From assembly GCA_022885665.1 (NCBI GenBank), contig JAGQDJ010000263.1, positions 1-64,000 of the forward strand: a stretch of 64,000 bases of DNA. Direction: 5' to 3'. Under the pieces are notes generated by a model. The model saw nothing but the letters and a program-made list of their open reading frames with translations. It had not been told where the DNA came from and did not search any database. The position numbers and the translations under genes were made by a program. Numbering within the stretch: the first letter of the stretch is position 1; each line of letters begins with the position of its first letter. This DNA comes from Triops longicaudatus. Its lineage: Eukaryota > Arthropoda > Branchiopoda > Notostraca > Triopsidae. Positions 11,101 to 22,839 of the stretch are shown here, one piece after another.

Positions 11101-14100
11101 GAGTTCGGATTTAGTACTGCCCCGTTGATTGCCTTGGGTTGTACAATGATGCGAAAATGCCATCTCAACACCTGTCCTGTCGGTATCGCGACCCAGGATC
11201 CAATATTACGTAAGAGATTCGCGGGGAAACCGGAACATTTGATCAACTACTTATTCCTTCTTGCTGATGAGGTACTATCCTTCAGTCGTTAAAGAAGCAT
11301 TTAATTAATTACTCGTTATTTTTTATTATATTTTATCGATAGGTGCGTAGCTATATGGCGGAACTAGGAGTGAAGAAATTTCAAGACTTAATAGGACGTA
11401 CCGACTGTTTGAAAATGCGCCATGGTTTGAGTGCCAAAGCGCAGACGCTGAATTTTGCGCAAATATTGAAGAATGCGCAGCAAATGCGGCCTGGTGTGAA
11501 TATCCATGGTGGATCTGTAGCGCAAGACTTCAACTTAAATGAACATCTAGACCGCGTACTAATAGAGCAAGCGTTAGAGGTAATTGAGGGTCGTTCGAAC
11601 GAAGTCGAAATCGAAAGTCGGATATGCAACGAACATCGCGCAGTGGGTTCGACCCTTAGTTACCATATTGTGAAGTAAGTTTCGGGCTTGTAAAATTCAT
11701 ATTGGGCACATAGCAATAACTATTGTGGATTTACTAGGAAATATGGACATGAAGGTTTGCCTCGACGAAGCATTCGTTTGAATTTTGTCGGTTCGGCTGG
11801 ACAGAGTTTTTGTGCCTTTTTAGCGCACGGTGTTCACGTAACCTTAGAAGGTGATGCCAATGACTATGTCGGGAAGGTGTGTAACGTACTTTACAACAAT
11901 CAATAGGGAAAAAAATGAAGTGAAATAATTTTTCAGGGACTTTCTGGAGGAGATTTGGTAATTTATCCACCGAAAGCTTCCACGTTTGCATCAGAAGAGA
12001 ACATCATTGCAGGAAACGTGTGCTTGTATGGAGCGACCAGTGGAAAGGCGTTCTTCAGGGGCGTGGTCTCTGAAAGGTTCGCCGTGCGCAATTCTGGCGC
12101 AGTTGCAGTTGTAGAAGTAATTTTCGTATATTTCTTAGTACTACTAGGTAAACGTCCCTTTACTATGAAACTTGTTGGACTTCCGACATTCTTCCATCCT
12201 TTATGGTACTATAACTTTTTCGTTCTGTCACTAATTTGGGTGTATTTTTTAAAAAAATATTATAATTATTCTTAGGAGAAAAAATCCTGAGTTAATTTTT
12301 TTTTCTTGTGTCTGCACACTACGCGAGTCCTCAGTAACGTTTTTAACGAGTCTCGGATTAGTCGCTTAGTGTGAACGCTGAATTTCATGTGGTTGGTTAA
12401 CTAAACGATTTTGCTAATAAAATAGGGTGTCGGTGACCATGGTTGTGAATATATGACGGACGGATTAGTGATTATACTGGGTCCAACTGGGCGGAATTTT
12501 GCCGCGGGCATGTCGGGAGGTATTGCTTATGTGTACGACGCGTCGAAAAAATTTGAGGGGTAAAAGTTTACTATCAAATCTTAATTAATGTACACATTTT
12601 TTTAAAAAAAAATCTCGTAGGATGTGTAATAAGGCTACCGTGGAGTTATTGCCGTTGTGTAAAGAATCAGATGTACGCACTGTACGTGATTTGATTGCCG
12701 AGTTCGAAACAGCTACCGGATCTCAAGTAGCGCACCGAATTCTACAGAATTGGTCTTCTGAAGTACAAAGTTTCGTGAAAGTTTTTCCGTACGAGTACCA
12801 GCGTGCTCTACGACAACTTGCAGAAGTGAAAGCTGTTACTCCGGTGAAAAATTCAGAAGCCAAAGTGAGTGATATTGAAGATATTGTCTCAGATCCCGTG
12901 AACGAGAAGAAGCGCCTTGATAAAACACGGTAATTATTTTTTATTTTTTTTTGCTCAAAACAGTTTCAGTATTCCACACTTCTTTATGGTGTTGCTAGGC
13001 TAATTTAAACATAGTACAATCCTTTTATAATGAACCTTCCTAGACCAGAAACATGTTTTGTGAAAAATAGAATTCCGTTACATCGGACAATTTTTCGTTA
13101 TATTTACGAAACTTCCGGATCTTTAAATCGTTTCATTTCAGAAAGCCATTCGTTACAAAGAGTTCGTTATAAGGAGATGCCACTGTATTAAATTTACGTC
13201 AAAATAGATTTTCCCATGTTAAGATTAATTAATTTACGTGTATTTACGAATTGTTAATATTTTCGTCACCGAGCGACCTACTTTGTAATGTTCACGCAAA
13301 AATACTTATGTCGGTTTGTAGTGGTTTTATTAAGTACGAACGAGAAACTGCTATGTACCGTCCAGCAGAGAAACGTCTCAACGACTGGGAGGAGATCTAC
13401 AACTTCAATACCGTCCGCAAAGGTTTGCGCGTCCAGGCCGCGCGCTGTATGGATTGCGGCGTACCTTTCTGCCAAAGTTCCTTCGGTTGTCCACTAGGGA
13501 ATATCATCCCTAAATGGAACGACCTTGTCTTCCAGAATAACTGGAAAGAAGCGTATCAGCAGCTCTCGCTGACAAACAACTTTCCTGAGTTTACTGGTCG
13601 AGTTTGTCCCGCACCTTGCGAAAGCGCGTGTGTCCTTGGCTTGAATTCTCCTGCTGTCACCATTAAGAGCATCGAATGTGCCATTGTTGACCACGCCTTT
13701 GAACAGGGATGGATTAAACCGGAACCGCCTCTTGTGCGCACAAACAAGAAAGTGGCGATTGTCGGATCAGGTCCGGCTGGCTTGGCTGCTGCTGATCAGC
13801 TCAACAAGGTACGCCACAGGCTTAAGTATGATATTAATGAAAAAATATTGTGTAAATATTTTGCACAAATATTTTAGAAATATAGTATATTGTGAAATAC
13901 CTTCTAATCTATCGGAAGAAAAAAAATGGTTTCGTTATTCAAATAATTTTCCTGGAATATCTAGGCGGGGCATTTCGTGACTGTCTTTGAGAGGAATGAC
14001 GCTATTGGTGGACTTCTGCAATATGGCATTCCTAGCATGAAACTCTCAAAAGCAATGTTGAATCGGCGCTTGAAGTGCTTGGAAGAAGAAGGCATCGATT

Positions 14101-15268
14101 TCCAAACCTGTGTTAATGTAGGCAAAGACATTTCGGCCAAAGACCTTCTCGAAGAATATAATGCAATCGTACTGTGCTTGGGAGCTACGTGGCCTCGTGA
14201 TTTGCCTTTGGCTGGACGTCAACTGGATGGTGTGGTTCAAGCCGTGAGTTTCTTAGAAACGTGGCAGCGCAAACAGCGGACTTCGGTATCCTCCGCTGCG
14301 TGCAGCATTCTGTCCGCCAAAGACAAGGATGTCATTGTTTTAGGAGGAGGGGACACAGGTTGTGATTGCATTGCTACTGCTTTAAGGCAAGGTGCGCGCT
14401 CTGTGAGAAATTTTGAGATCCTGCCCAGTCCGCCTGCAAAGAGGGGAAAAGACAACCCTTGGCCCCAATTCGCGCGCATAGCACGAGTGGAGTATGGGCA
14501 CGAAGAAGCCAGAGTGCGTTATGGCGAAGATCCTCGAATGTTCGGAGTATTAAGCAAGGTAAATCAATTAAGCAAAATAAAATACGAATGAGTCAAAATA
14601 ATATAAAAAGTTGAAGACTGAAACCCCCTGTCGAGCATTCTTCTGAGCTTTACAGTATTCTTTGTTTACCAAACTTCGTCTTATCTGCAATAACTATTTT
14701 CATATAACAGTAACTAAAGTTTCTCAACTTAGGAATACATCGATGATGGAACTGGTAAAATTTGTGGCCTTAAAACCGTACAAGTGGATTGGGTACGGGA
14801 CGCGACTGGACGCTGGAAAATGGAAGAAAAATCGGGTACCGAAAAGGTGAGTTTCGATTCTTGCGCCACCAAATTTTTTGAAATATTTTTTTTTCTCCAT
14901 TTACAGATATACAAATGTGATATGGTTTTGTTGGCGTTGGGATTCCTGGGACCAGAAAAGCAAATTATTAATGAGTTAGAGTTGGACCAAGATCCTCGTT
15001 CAAATATTGAAACAAACTGCGGACGTTACTCGACTAACGTACCTGGAGTTTTCGCAGCTGGAGGTAGATAAAGATAGCAAAAGCAGCAAATAGAAACTTA
15101 ACTCGGGTTATGGCTTTAGATTGTAGACGAGGTCAATCGTTGGTTGTATGGGCCATAGCTGAAGGGCGACAGGCTGCGCGAGAAGTCGATGAATATTTGA
15201 TGGGGTCTTCCGCCTTACCGGGACCAGGAGGAGTCATTCAAGCAGCAAACAAGGAATTGTTGCCATAA
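5191..15268 (+). CDS. GOGAT: Glutamate synthase [NAD(P)H], fused alpha/beta, 30 exons
   Basis: Converts L-glutamine and 2-oxoglutarate to two L-glutamate, using NAD(P)H through FAD, Fe-S clusters and FMN. Exons: 5191-5298, 5394-5524, 5801-5927, 5992-6129, 6185-6328, 6564-6652, 6733-6937, 6992-7152, 7210-7315, 7438-7560, 7613-7809, 8039-8324, 8477-8619, 8672-8776, 8871-9006, 9208-9345, 9409-9594, 9664-9835, 9894-10159, 10681-11271, 11343-11674, 11738-11876, 11937-12116, 12426-12559, 12621-12929, 13322-13808, 13965-14558, 14733-14846, 14907-15063, 15120-15268. All junctions are GT-AG and in frame, giving 2048 aa, a normal length. Order: class II glutamine amidotransferase with presumed nucleophile Cys21 after a 20-residue propeptide and an NGEINTLRGN motif; central domain; FMN synthase domain with the 3Fe-4S cysteines Cys1141, Cys1147 and Cys1152; GXGXG helix; beta part from about 1560 with N-terminal 4Fe-4S cysteines and two dinucleotide folds (VGSGPAG, LGGGDTG). 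An in-frame TAA at 5179-5181 fixes the start. No lesion was found. Confidence 0.97.
10375..10412 (-). pseudogene. tRNA-Tyr-like 5' half, in a GOGAT intron
   Basis: On the minus strand the sequence GATAGCTCAGTTGGTAGAGC is followed by GGTGGACTGTAG. This is the D-arm, A box and GTA anticodon arm of a tRNA-Tyr, with the break at the usual intron position of tRNA-Tyr genes. No matching 3' anticodon stem follows. A weak B-box-like GGGTCCGATTCT and an AGAGT that could pair with the 5' ACTCT lie about 80 bases further on. It looks like a decayed tRNA or the head of a tRNA-derived SINE, and not a working gene. It sits in the 521-bp intron 10160-10680. Confidence 0.45.
13147..13187. mobile_element. pogo/Tigger-like terminal repeat remnant in GOGAT intron
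   Basis: Read on the minus strand this begins CAGTGGCATCTCCTTATAAC, followed by GAACTC. It resembles the CAGTNGNNCC(T/C)CGTTTAACGAA termini typical of pogo/Tigger-type DNA transposons, and a TA lies next to the CAGT end. I could not place the partner end in this 392-bp intron (12930-13321), so it is a solo or degraded end. Confidence 0.3.
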
Positions 15269-15554
15269 CCAAGTGAGGTTTGCGAAGTTCGTTAGTTATC
15301 TCGCGACATCCCGGATAAGAAACGAAACACATCCCAGCTAAACTTTTTATTTGTGTTGTCCATAGCGTAGTGTGTATGTGGATAGATTGTCGTTTTTAGC
15401 ATGTTAGACAGCCTTGAATTTGAATTTCGTAGTAATCATAATACTTTGTAACGTCATGGATCTGGTTTGTCTTTCGACGCAGAATTTACGTATAAATAAT
15501 AGTTCAGTCATGAACACCTCTATCTATATATCGTGCAAAATTTGCCGATCATGA

Positions 15555-15560
15555 AATAAA
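15555..15560 (+). promoter_or_regulatory. Poly(A) signal AATAAA for GOGAT
   Basis: AATAAA lies 287 bases after the GOGAT stop codon, on the coding strand. It is the first canonical signal I see downstream. Confidence 0.5.
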
Positions 15561-16170
15561 ATCGTCTGAAAACTTGGTCAGAATTGACAATCGCCGTGAA
15601 ACATGGTTTTGGATGTTATTTTATCCACACTTCATCTAAATGCTGTTCTTTTCTGATATCAGATTTATGACTTCTATATCCTGTCTTTCTTTCTGGGTCA
15701 ACTAGTCGTTAAATAATCCTTATGAACGTCAAGTCCCGTTGAGATCGAATTAAAACTTTTCTTTTCAGATGAGCAAACGAACAAACTTATGTTATAGAAC
15801 CGCATAAAAGAGGAAAACAGAAAAAGTACGAAATCAAATATATCACCCCACATTTTGCAAGCAAACAAGTCAAGCAAAGCACATTTTCCCGCTTACAACA
15901 ATACGACAGGTTAAATCGTCGAGTAAGCTGTGCTAGGGTGTCGCTGTGGATTGTGGATGCTGTGGCTGAGGTTAATGGCTTTATTGATTTTGTTGAGTTG
16001 TGTGATAAGTTGCAACACAGTATCCAATACTTCAAGAAAAATATTTGAACTGACGTCTTGTAAGGATTATACTAGTCCAATTTATACATTATTACTGTTG
16101 CCTTTTATACACATGCTATCTATACTCAAAAGCCAACAATAGTGCGTGATAACTTTTTTTTAACAAATTA

Positions 16171-16245
16171 CAGTGGTACCCCGTTTAACGAACCTAATCT
16201 ATTCTCGTTCGGCTTACGAACCGTTCGCTATAAGAAACGCTACTT
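16171..16245. mobile_element. pogo/Tigger-like terminal repeat
   Basis: CAGTGGTACCCCGTTTAACG starts at 16171 and is preceded by TA. Internal AACGAAC/TTCGCTATAAG motifs are typical of such ends. No matching opposite end was found nearby. Confidence 0.3.
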
Positions 16246-16383
16246 CCCACATAAGTTAACCCTTAGCTTACCATTAGATTCCTACCCGTAGCTGAACAAG
16301 CCAATAAGTAAACAAAATAACACCATTTCTCGTCCCCGAGAAATCCGGTGAGCCCATCTTTAAAAGACTCTTAGCCCATGATC

Positions 16384-17975
16384 TTATTTACCGCTAGAAG
16401 AACAAGCCTGTTGTACATAATTGAGGCAAAATCCCATGTTATTCGCATCCACAACTCCGGTTTCGGTGCTATCCGTGTAATAGCGCACTTCAAATGGTGT
16501 TCGGTAGCCTGTGAGGTAATCAAAACCACAATGTTAGAAGTACTGTAGAGAACATAAGTAGTCGGTTTTGAGTTTACTGTAAACGGTCGCACTGGCGGCA
16601 GTGCCGTCAGCTGCATTGAAAAATCTACCACAGAACTTGTCGACACATTGTGTTGATAAGGTTCCAGCGGCTGACAAAAGTGCAGAACTGGTTTGATCAG
16701 AACCACAGGGAATCATAACCCAGTCTTTAGCGCAACCACCAAGGATAGCTGGTGTAGTGCCACTAGCTGCTACAGCCGCGGACTGGTCTGTGCGAGCTTT
16801 GTTTTGAGTTGACGAGGATTCCGAAATTGTGAAAGAAACCGGGTTAGCTGAATTTACTGAGTCCGTGCACGCTGTGTAGCAAATTCCACAAAAGCCGTCG
16901 TTTTTACGAATACAAATAGTATAATCTTGATTGGAGATTTGTCGGGCGGGATCAGTATTCGGAACGAAACCAAAATTAAAGCTTTTCAAAGTGCCAGACG
17001 TTGTAGTAAAATGTTGAAGACAACCTTCCGGTGCTAAATTCAAGAGAAAATACCAGAACTGTTATAAAGGCACGCTATACTTGTTAGGAGAAAACTTATG
17101 GCTTTACCGGTAAGTCGAGAATTACAAGGAATCTGCGTCAACTTTAAGATCCATGTTCTGTCAGTGCTACCGGATAAAATAAAATTCAGGGTCCAAAACT
17201 GTTGATTATCAGTAGTACCGAGGTACACTACGAGTACATTTGAAAAAAAAAATTATGGAAACAGAAGTCTCGAAATGAATTCTTACTATGTTGGCCAGAA
17301 TTGTCACCGCAAACTGAAGGAACGTTGTTTGAAGCCCCGCTGACGGTAAACACGTCCGTTGCACAGAGATTGTTGGTAGTCGTAGGCTGCGCGATAGTAA
17401 ACGAGATGAAATCTACTCGCAGTTGACAGACATTCGAATCGCATTTTTTCACATTAATTGAACACTGGCCTCCGGTAGTATAGGTCGTCCCCACACCACC
17501 AGGATTGGTAAAGTAAGTGCAATTCTTAGTCGCGGTTTGTCCACATTTTGAGATGATAACTAAGCGAAATATACGCGTTAGAATTTTTGTCAGACTTAAC
17601 TAAATATTGCGCATACTAGTGCAGCAGACACCAAATCCCGAAGCACACGACCCGGCTGCAGATCCTCCTACTGCTGAACACTCCGACGAAGACATGCACG
17701 TTCCGTTGTAGCTGTTCGTGCCAGTGCAGGCATCGTTGCTAAACTTGACGATTGAAAATAGCGAAAAGACTGTCCGCGAGAAATGAAAAAGTATTGCATT
17801 ATAAACATGTACAATTACTCGAAAAATCCTGTAACTTACATTTTCCTTGCCGAGAGTCCGAAGTCAGATTCGTGCCGACTGTTAATGGCTCTGTCTCCCT
17901 GTCACTTCTCATTGCAGAAATTGCACTTATGTACAAGACTTTCAGGATTAGCACAGTGAACACAAATCTCTTCAT
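16384..17975 (-). CDS. Secreted knot + double-CUB protein, paralogue A
   Basis: The exons, in coding order, are 17975-17840, 17769-17617, 17559-17287, 17227-17108, 17033-16578 and 16508-16384. They encode 420 aa. All five introns are 57-74 bp and all are phase 1. Residues 1 to about 20 form a signal peptide, and an N-L-T glycosylation site follows. Exon 2 encodes a clip-like cysteine knot (YNGTC, EC, GG, GSCASGFGVCC). Exons 3-4 encode a first CUB domain (CQLRVDF, VCGDNSGQH). Exons 5-6 encode a second, Cys-rich CUB-like domain (RQISNQDYTICIR, FCGICY). The C-terminus carries MGFCLNYVQQ. I know this architecture only as uncharacterised arthropod CUB proteins and infer an extracellular binding role. 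It is the first of three tandem paralogues and is closest to B. Confidence 0.88.
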
Positions 17976-18107
17976 TTTTTAAATTCACAAGGAAGTAAAG
18001 TAGTTAATATTAGATCCGTACATTTGCTTTCAGGGAAGCACAGCCGTTAGAGGTGATCAATGCCAAGGCATTGGCAGTTGTGACAACTTGGGAGTCGCCA
18101 GCCCTGC

Positions 18108-18115
18108 TTTTTATA
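18108..18115 (-). promoter_or_regulatory. TATA box of CUB gene A
   Basis: TATAAAAAGC on the minus strand lies about 135 bases upstream of the gene A start codon. The same ten bases occur upstream of gene B. Confidence 0.6.
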
Positions 18116-18116
18116 C

Positions 18117-18117
<1 letters not shown>

Positions 18118-18209
<92 letters not shown>
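18118..18209. repeat. Uninterrupted 92-base poly(A) tract
   Basis: There are 92 consecutive A residues on the plus strand. The tract abuts the TATA box of CUB gene A on its upstream side, three bases away. The exact length of such a run is unreliable in any assembly. Confidence 0.9.
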
Positions 18210-18211
<2 letters not shown>

Positions 18212-19135
18212 AATTTCCTGCGAACCATAGGGCCTTGCCCTTTTTCGGAGTTATTTTTTGCCTTTCTTGTATGGGTAATTTTCCTGGTCCGTTAAACGCC
18301 CTAACAGCAGTTGAAACCCTTTCGGTTTCTGTGGTTGTACTTACCAACTGGGACCGTCCCCGATGCTCTTTTATATGTGAATAAACCATACACATAAATA
18401 TTGTAATGTGTACTTTCCTCAGTTGTCTTGAAATATTAAAGTATGTGCTGGAATTACAGTATTGTACCAAATTAGGCATATTTCATTTTGGAAAAAAATA
18501 AATTAATTAATTGAAAAATTCAAGATCCTTGACAATGTTACTAAAGTCCTATAAAATGGCAAAGTGTTGAAGCAATACTGGTGAGTTTATTTTTTTCAGG
18601 ATTTGTTAATCATTATGTTTGAAATAATTACAAGAATTTCGTCCAGTAAATAATTACGGAACGATGTGGTTTCATTCACACGTATGCTTTTAACACGAAA
18701 ATAATAAATAAGGAAGGCTTTAGTAATAACAATAATCAAACTTAAGTGTGAGCGGCCTGGAAATCCTTCTCTTTTAAAACAAATCAACGGAGTGACATGG
18801 TGCTAATCATAACTTGTGCGTCGTGTGATCAAAAAATGTAACAGCTTTTTTATTACCAATTAGTGTAGTAGTGTTTGTTGTTGATTTTTCCGAAATTGAG
18901 AGCCATTATTTGCGTTTCAACACTTGATTTTCCGTTAGAAATTCTGTCAAAGTTTAAGGAAATAAACATCGATAAAACAGCGGACTGACGACAGGGATCG
19001 TTGTGATCAGCGGACATCGAGCATGTTGTCCTTAGAGCACTCTGAGTTCTATAATAGTAGTTTGACTATTTTAAGCTAGTACAGTGAAGAAAGTGGGATG
19101 TGAAAAAAGAAACAGCACGTAGTTACATTCAGAAC

Positions 19136-20692
19136 TTATTTGCCGTTGGAAGTGCAAGGTTGTTGCACGTAATTCAGACAAAACCCCATGTTGTTTACAT
19201 CTGCAGTTGATTCTGTGCTGTCGGTGTAGTATCGAACTTCAAACGGTGTTCGATAACCTGAGAAACAAGACACAGCGTAAACATACCTTATTTTTTTCAA
19301 GTTCTGTAGGAATCTTACTGTAAACAGCGGCGTCAACTGTCGCGTCCGATACCGTATTAAAACGTCCGCCACAAAACTTTTCGATACACTGTGTGGCTGG
19401 CGATAATAACGCTGAGTTGGTCAGGTCAGACGCACACGGGATCATAACCCAATCCTTAGCACATCCCGCAGGGGCGGTAGTTGTTGCCGCTGACGGATCA
19501 TTTCGCGCTGCGCTCCCTGCAGTTTCACTGATTGTGAAAGAGACAGAATTCGCTGCGTTCACAGAATCTGGACAAACGGTGTAACAAATCCCGCAAAAGC
19601 CCTGGTTCTTACGAATGCACATAGTATAGTCCTGATTCGAAATTTGCCTCCCGGGATCCGTGCTTGGCACGGTAGCGAAGTTATAACTTTTGATCGTTCC
19701 AGATGGTTCACTGAAATATTGGAGGCATTCAGGTGGAGCTGCAATAATTCAGTTTAAAACAGTCAGAAGTTCATAAACTTCAGCGGTTCCGTTTTTCTAC
19801 CTGTAAGTCGAGAGTCGCAAGGAATCTGACTTATTTTCAAATTCCATGTTCGCGAACTACTTCCGGAGAGGATGAAGTTAAGGGTCCACGTGTCTTGATT
19901 AGCGCTCATATGAAGATACACTTTAAGAGGAACGAAGCAGAATTAGTTCCTAGGAAAATAGCTAGTGACATCTAACGTAATAAAAGCATTACTGTGTTGT
20001 CCTGTGTTATCGCCGCATATTGAAGGTACGTTGTTGGAAGCTCCTGTTACGGTAAAAACGTCCGTAACACAGAGATTATTAGTAGTCGTTGAAGGTTGTG
20101 CAATGCTGAATTGAAGAAAATCTACTCGAAGCTGACAAATATTAGAATCACATTTCTTAACGGTCAGGGAACATTGACTAGCAGTCGTGTACGTTGTGCC
20201 CACGCCACCCGGATTCGTGAAATAAGTGCAGTTCCTCGAAGTGGTTTGCCCACATTTGGAAATAATAACTAAATATTCTTATTACAGAGCTTGTATATCT
20301 TAATTATTCTGTAACATGTAGTGTTCTTACGCGTGCAGCAAACTCCGAATCCTGATGCACACGAGCCCGCCGCTGTTCCGCCAGCTGAACTGCATTCCGC
20401 AGCTGTCAGACAGGTCCCATTGTAGCTGTTACTTCCAGTGCAGGCATCGTTAGTGAACTTCACGATGGAGAATATAGAAAAAACTGCAATTTCATTAGTA
20501 ACAATACAATATTAAATCAATTGGCTCACGGTATATAAGTAGAAATAAAATAATCCACTTACATTTTCCATTGCGTGAATCAGAAGTTAAATTATTGCCG
20601 ACGCTTTCTGCATTACTGTTCCAGACAGCGCGTGTACCGAACACAGTGCTAGCACAAAAGATGGCGAAGAAAAGCACACTTTGCATCAACAT
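19136..20692 (-). CDS. Secreted knot + double-CUB protein, paralogue B
   Basis: The exons, in coding order, are 20692-20563, 20483-20331, 20268-19993, 19920-19801, 19738-19319 and 19257-19136. They encode 406 aa, with the same six exons and five phase-1 introns as A. The signal peptide (FFAIFCASTVFG) is followed by NLTSDSRNGKC, matching A. The knot exon has EC, GG and GSCASGFGVCC. CUB1 shows CQLRVDFLQF and ICGDNTGQH. CUB2 shows RQISNQDYTMCIRK and FCGICYTVC. It ends in MGFCLNYVQQPC. A and B share most of their length and differ mainly in a Ser/Ala/Thr-rich insertion in CUB2, which is longer in A. The function is unknown, and a secreted ligand-binding or immune/cuticle role is inference. The reading frame is intact. 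Confidence 0.88.
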
Positions 20693-21237
20693 CTGATCAA
20701 AGAGAAATCGATTTCAGATAGAAAATACTATCTTCACACCGCTCAACTTCTCTCGCATAAGCGTAAACCCTAGATTTACACGAAACACTGGCCTCGAAAT
20801 AACTCCCCCTATTCATGGTACAATTTTGATTTACTTATTTTTCGAAATAAACGATCTAATTCTTGTTTGAAAAAGCTTTACCGATTTAGCACCTTACCCT
20901 CGCAAAGTCTACAAGCTTCTGTATACGATTTGCTGTTTTCCTTTGCTTTTTATACTTCGTTAATCTTATTTCAAAAAGTTTGGCACAATGTTGAGGTTGG
21001 TGCGAATTCAGGCTTCACAGCCATGCTAATGACTGTTGTTTTTAATGACACGATAAGGTACCGCCCTACTTACGCGGTTTTTACATAATTATATGTACAC
21101 AGTTGTTTGCAAAGAAAGAACATTGAACCGAGTGCAGCACGTGTGCAATACTGAATGTGTATTTTTGGACGCCGACTTCCCACTTGCATTTTTCCACTTA
21201 GAATTATTCCCGTCACCATCATATTTTAACGAGTGGA
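20693..21237. other. Spacer between CUB genes B and C
   Basis: It holds the gene B promoter region with a TATA box at 20947. No other gene is seen. Confidence 0.6.
20947..20954 (-). promoter_or_regulatory. TATA box of CUB gene B
   Basis: TATAAAAAGC on the minus strand lies about 240 bases upstream of the gene B start codon. The longer leader than in A or C may hide a 5' UTR intron. Confidence 0.5.
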
Positions 21238-22839
21238 TTAACCTGAGGATGACGCGGAGCAAGATTGTTGCACATAGTTGAGGCAAAAGCCCATGTTAGC
21301 TTCTTCAACAGCTGAAGTTGACGAACCTACTTCAGTGCTATCGGAATGGAAACGAAGCTCGAAAGAAGGGGAATAACCTATAATTTAATAAATAATCATT
21401 CAATTTCTTATCGAATCTTCTTACGTACTGTAGACTGCAGAATTCGAAGTACTGGCTGTGATTGTGTTAAAATACACCCCACAGAGCTTTGACACGCATG
21501 GATTGCCATTAGACATGGTAACAGAGTTCGCTTTGTTAGATGCGCATGGGATTTGCAACCAATCATTCGTACACGATGACTCAGCTAAAGAAGTACTAGC
21601 CGCAGTACCGGCTAGGCTGGAAATTGTGAAAGACGAAGATATAGGCGAAGTGTTCACAGAATCGGTGCAGACTGTGTAGCAAATTCCACAGAATCCTTGA
21701 TTCCTCCGTATGCAAATCTGATAATCTTGATTCGAAATTTGGCGACCAATTACACCAGTTCCAACGCTGGTTGTCTTGAAGTTAAAACTCATAATCGTCC
21801 CAGTTGGCTCCGTAAAGTACTGGTGACACTGGTCAGGTGCTGGAACATATAGTAAGAGAAAATAAATTTTCAAAGTTTTACATACCGCCAAAGACATATA
21901 ATGTACGCTTTTTGTGTGTTTTTAATAATTATAACTTCCTAAATTTACCTGTAAGGCGACTATCGCAAGGAATTTGGGACATTTTAATATTCCAAGAACG
22001 CGTTTGATTGGTACCGGACGTTATGAATGCCAAAGACCACGTGTTTTGCCCCGCAGTCATGTCGAGATAAACTATCAATTGAAAACATTTATAAGTAAAT
22101 ATAGAATTATTACATTTTTGACGATAATTAATGACAATGTCAGACTTCCATTAGAGCTAAATTAGCAAAAAAAAATATTGATTAAAAAATATGTAGTAAG
22201 TTACGGTGCTGTCCAGCGTTATCTCCACAAATAGGCGGTATTGTGTTGGATGCACTGGAGACGGTAAAAAGATCCAAGACGCATTTCTGATCCTGCGGAT
22301 CGGGCTGCGAAATGCTGAAGGAGATAAAATCCAGTCGGAGCTGACAGATATCGTCGGATATTTTTTTCACTGTCACCGCACACTGCCCCGCGCCTGTGTA
22401 TGAGGCGGTTGGACCGCCTGGATTCTGAAAGTACGTACAGTTTCTTGTAGCTGTCTGTCCACATTTAGTAATAAGGACTAGAATATAGAATTCATAATTA
22501 ATTTAGTTTTGAATCATAATCTAGGACGCACTTGTACAACATACACCGAAGCCAGCAGCACAGGATCCGGCAGCAGTACCACCCGCAGAAGTGCATTCCG
22601 AAGAAGTTAGGCAGGTGCCGTTGTAATTGTTTGTGCCCAAACAAGCATCGTTAGCAAATTTCACCACGGTGAACAGTGACAAAACTTAATCAACAAAATT
22701 TAGTATAATATTCTGTTTCCATGGCTTGCGGTTGTTTCTTACATCTTTCACTGCGGACTTCTACATTATTCTTCGTGATGTTTGTCTCTGTTGTAATAAC
22801 TGTAGTTAGGCACAGAAAAAACAATAATAATAGCAACAT
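21238..22839 (-). CDS. Secreted knot + double-CUB protein, paralogue C
   Basis: The exons, in coding order, are 22839-22743, 22684-22532, 22477-22205, 22071-21949, 21839-21429 and 21377-21238. They encode 398 aa, again with six exons and five phase-1 introns. The signal peptide is Leu-rich (MLLLLLFFLC). The knot exon reads YNGTC, EC, GG, GSCAAGFGVCC. CUB1 shows CQLRLDFISF and ICGDNAGQH. In place of the Cys in CDSNICQL of A and B it has an Ile (KISDDICQL), so one disulfide of CUB1 may differ. CUB2 keeps RQISNQDYQICIR and FCGICY. This is the most divergent of the three, so a duplication order of C versus the A/B ancestor is likely. The frame is intact. Confidence 0.88.

Larger units (their letters stand above)
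15269..16383. other. Convergent intergenic region with GOGAT 3' UTR
   Basis: The GOGAT 3' UTR occupies the left part and a poly(A) signal lies at 15555. A transposon-end-like sequence lies at 16171. I see no further gene. Confidence 0.5.
17976..19135. other. Spacer between CUB genes A and B
   Basis: It holds the gene A promoter (TATA at 18108), a 92-base A run and about 900 bases with no recognisable gene. The Lys-only and Phe-only frames over the A run are not real. Confidence 0.6.

Noticed and set aside
5191..15268. Horizontal transfer of a bacterial glutamate synthase
   Set aside because: The gene is split by 29 spliceosomal introns spread along its length and has the fused alpha/beta form of eukaryotes.
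18053..18479. Poly-Lys and poly-Phe open frames
   Set aside because: They are translations of the 92-base A run.
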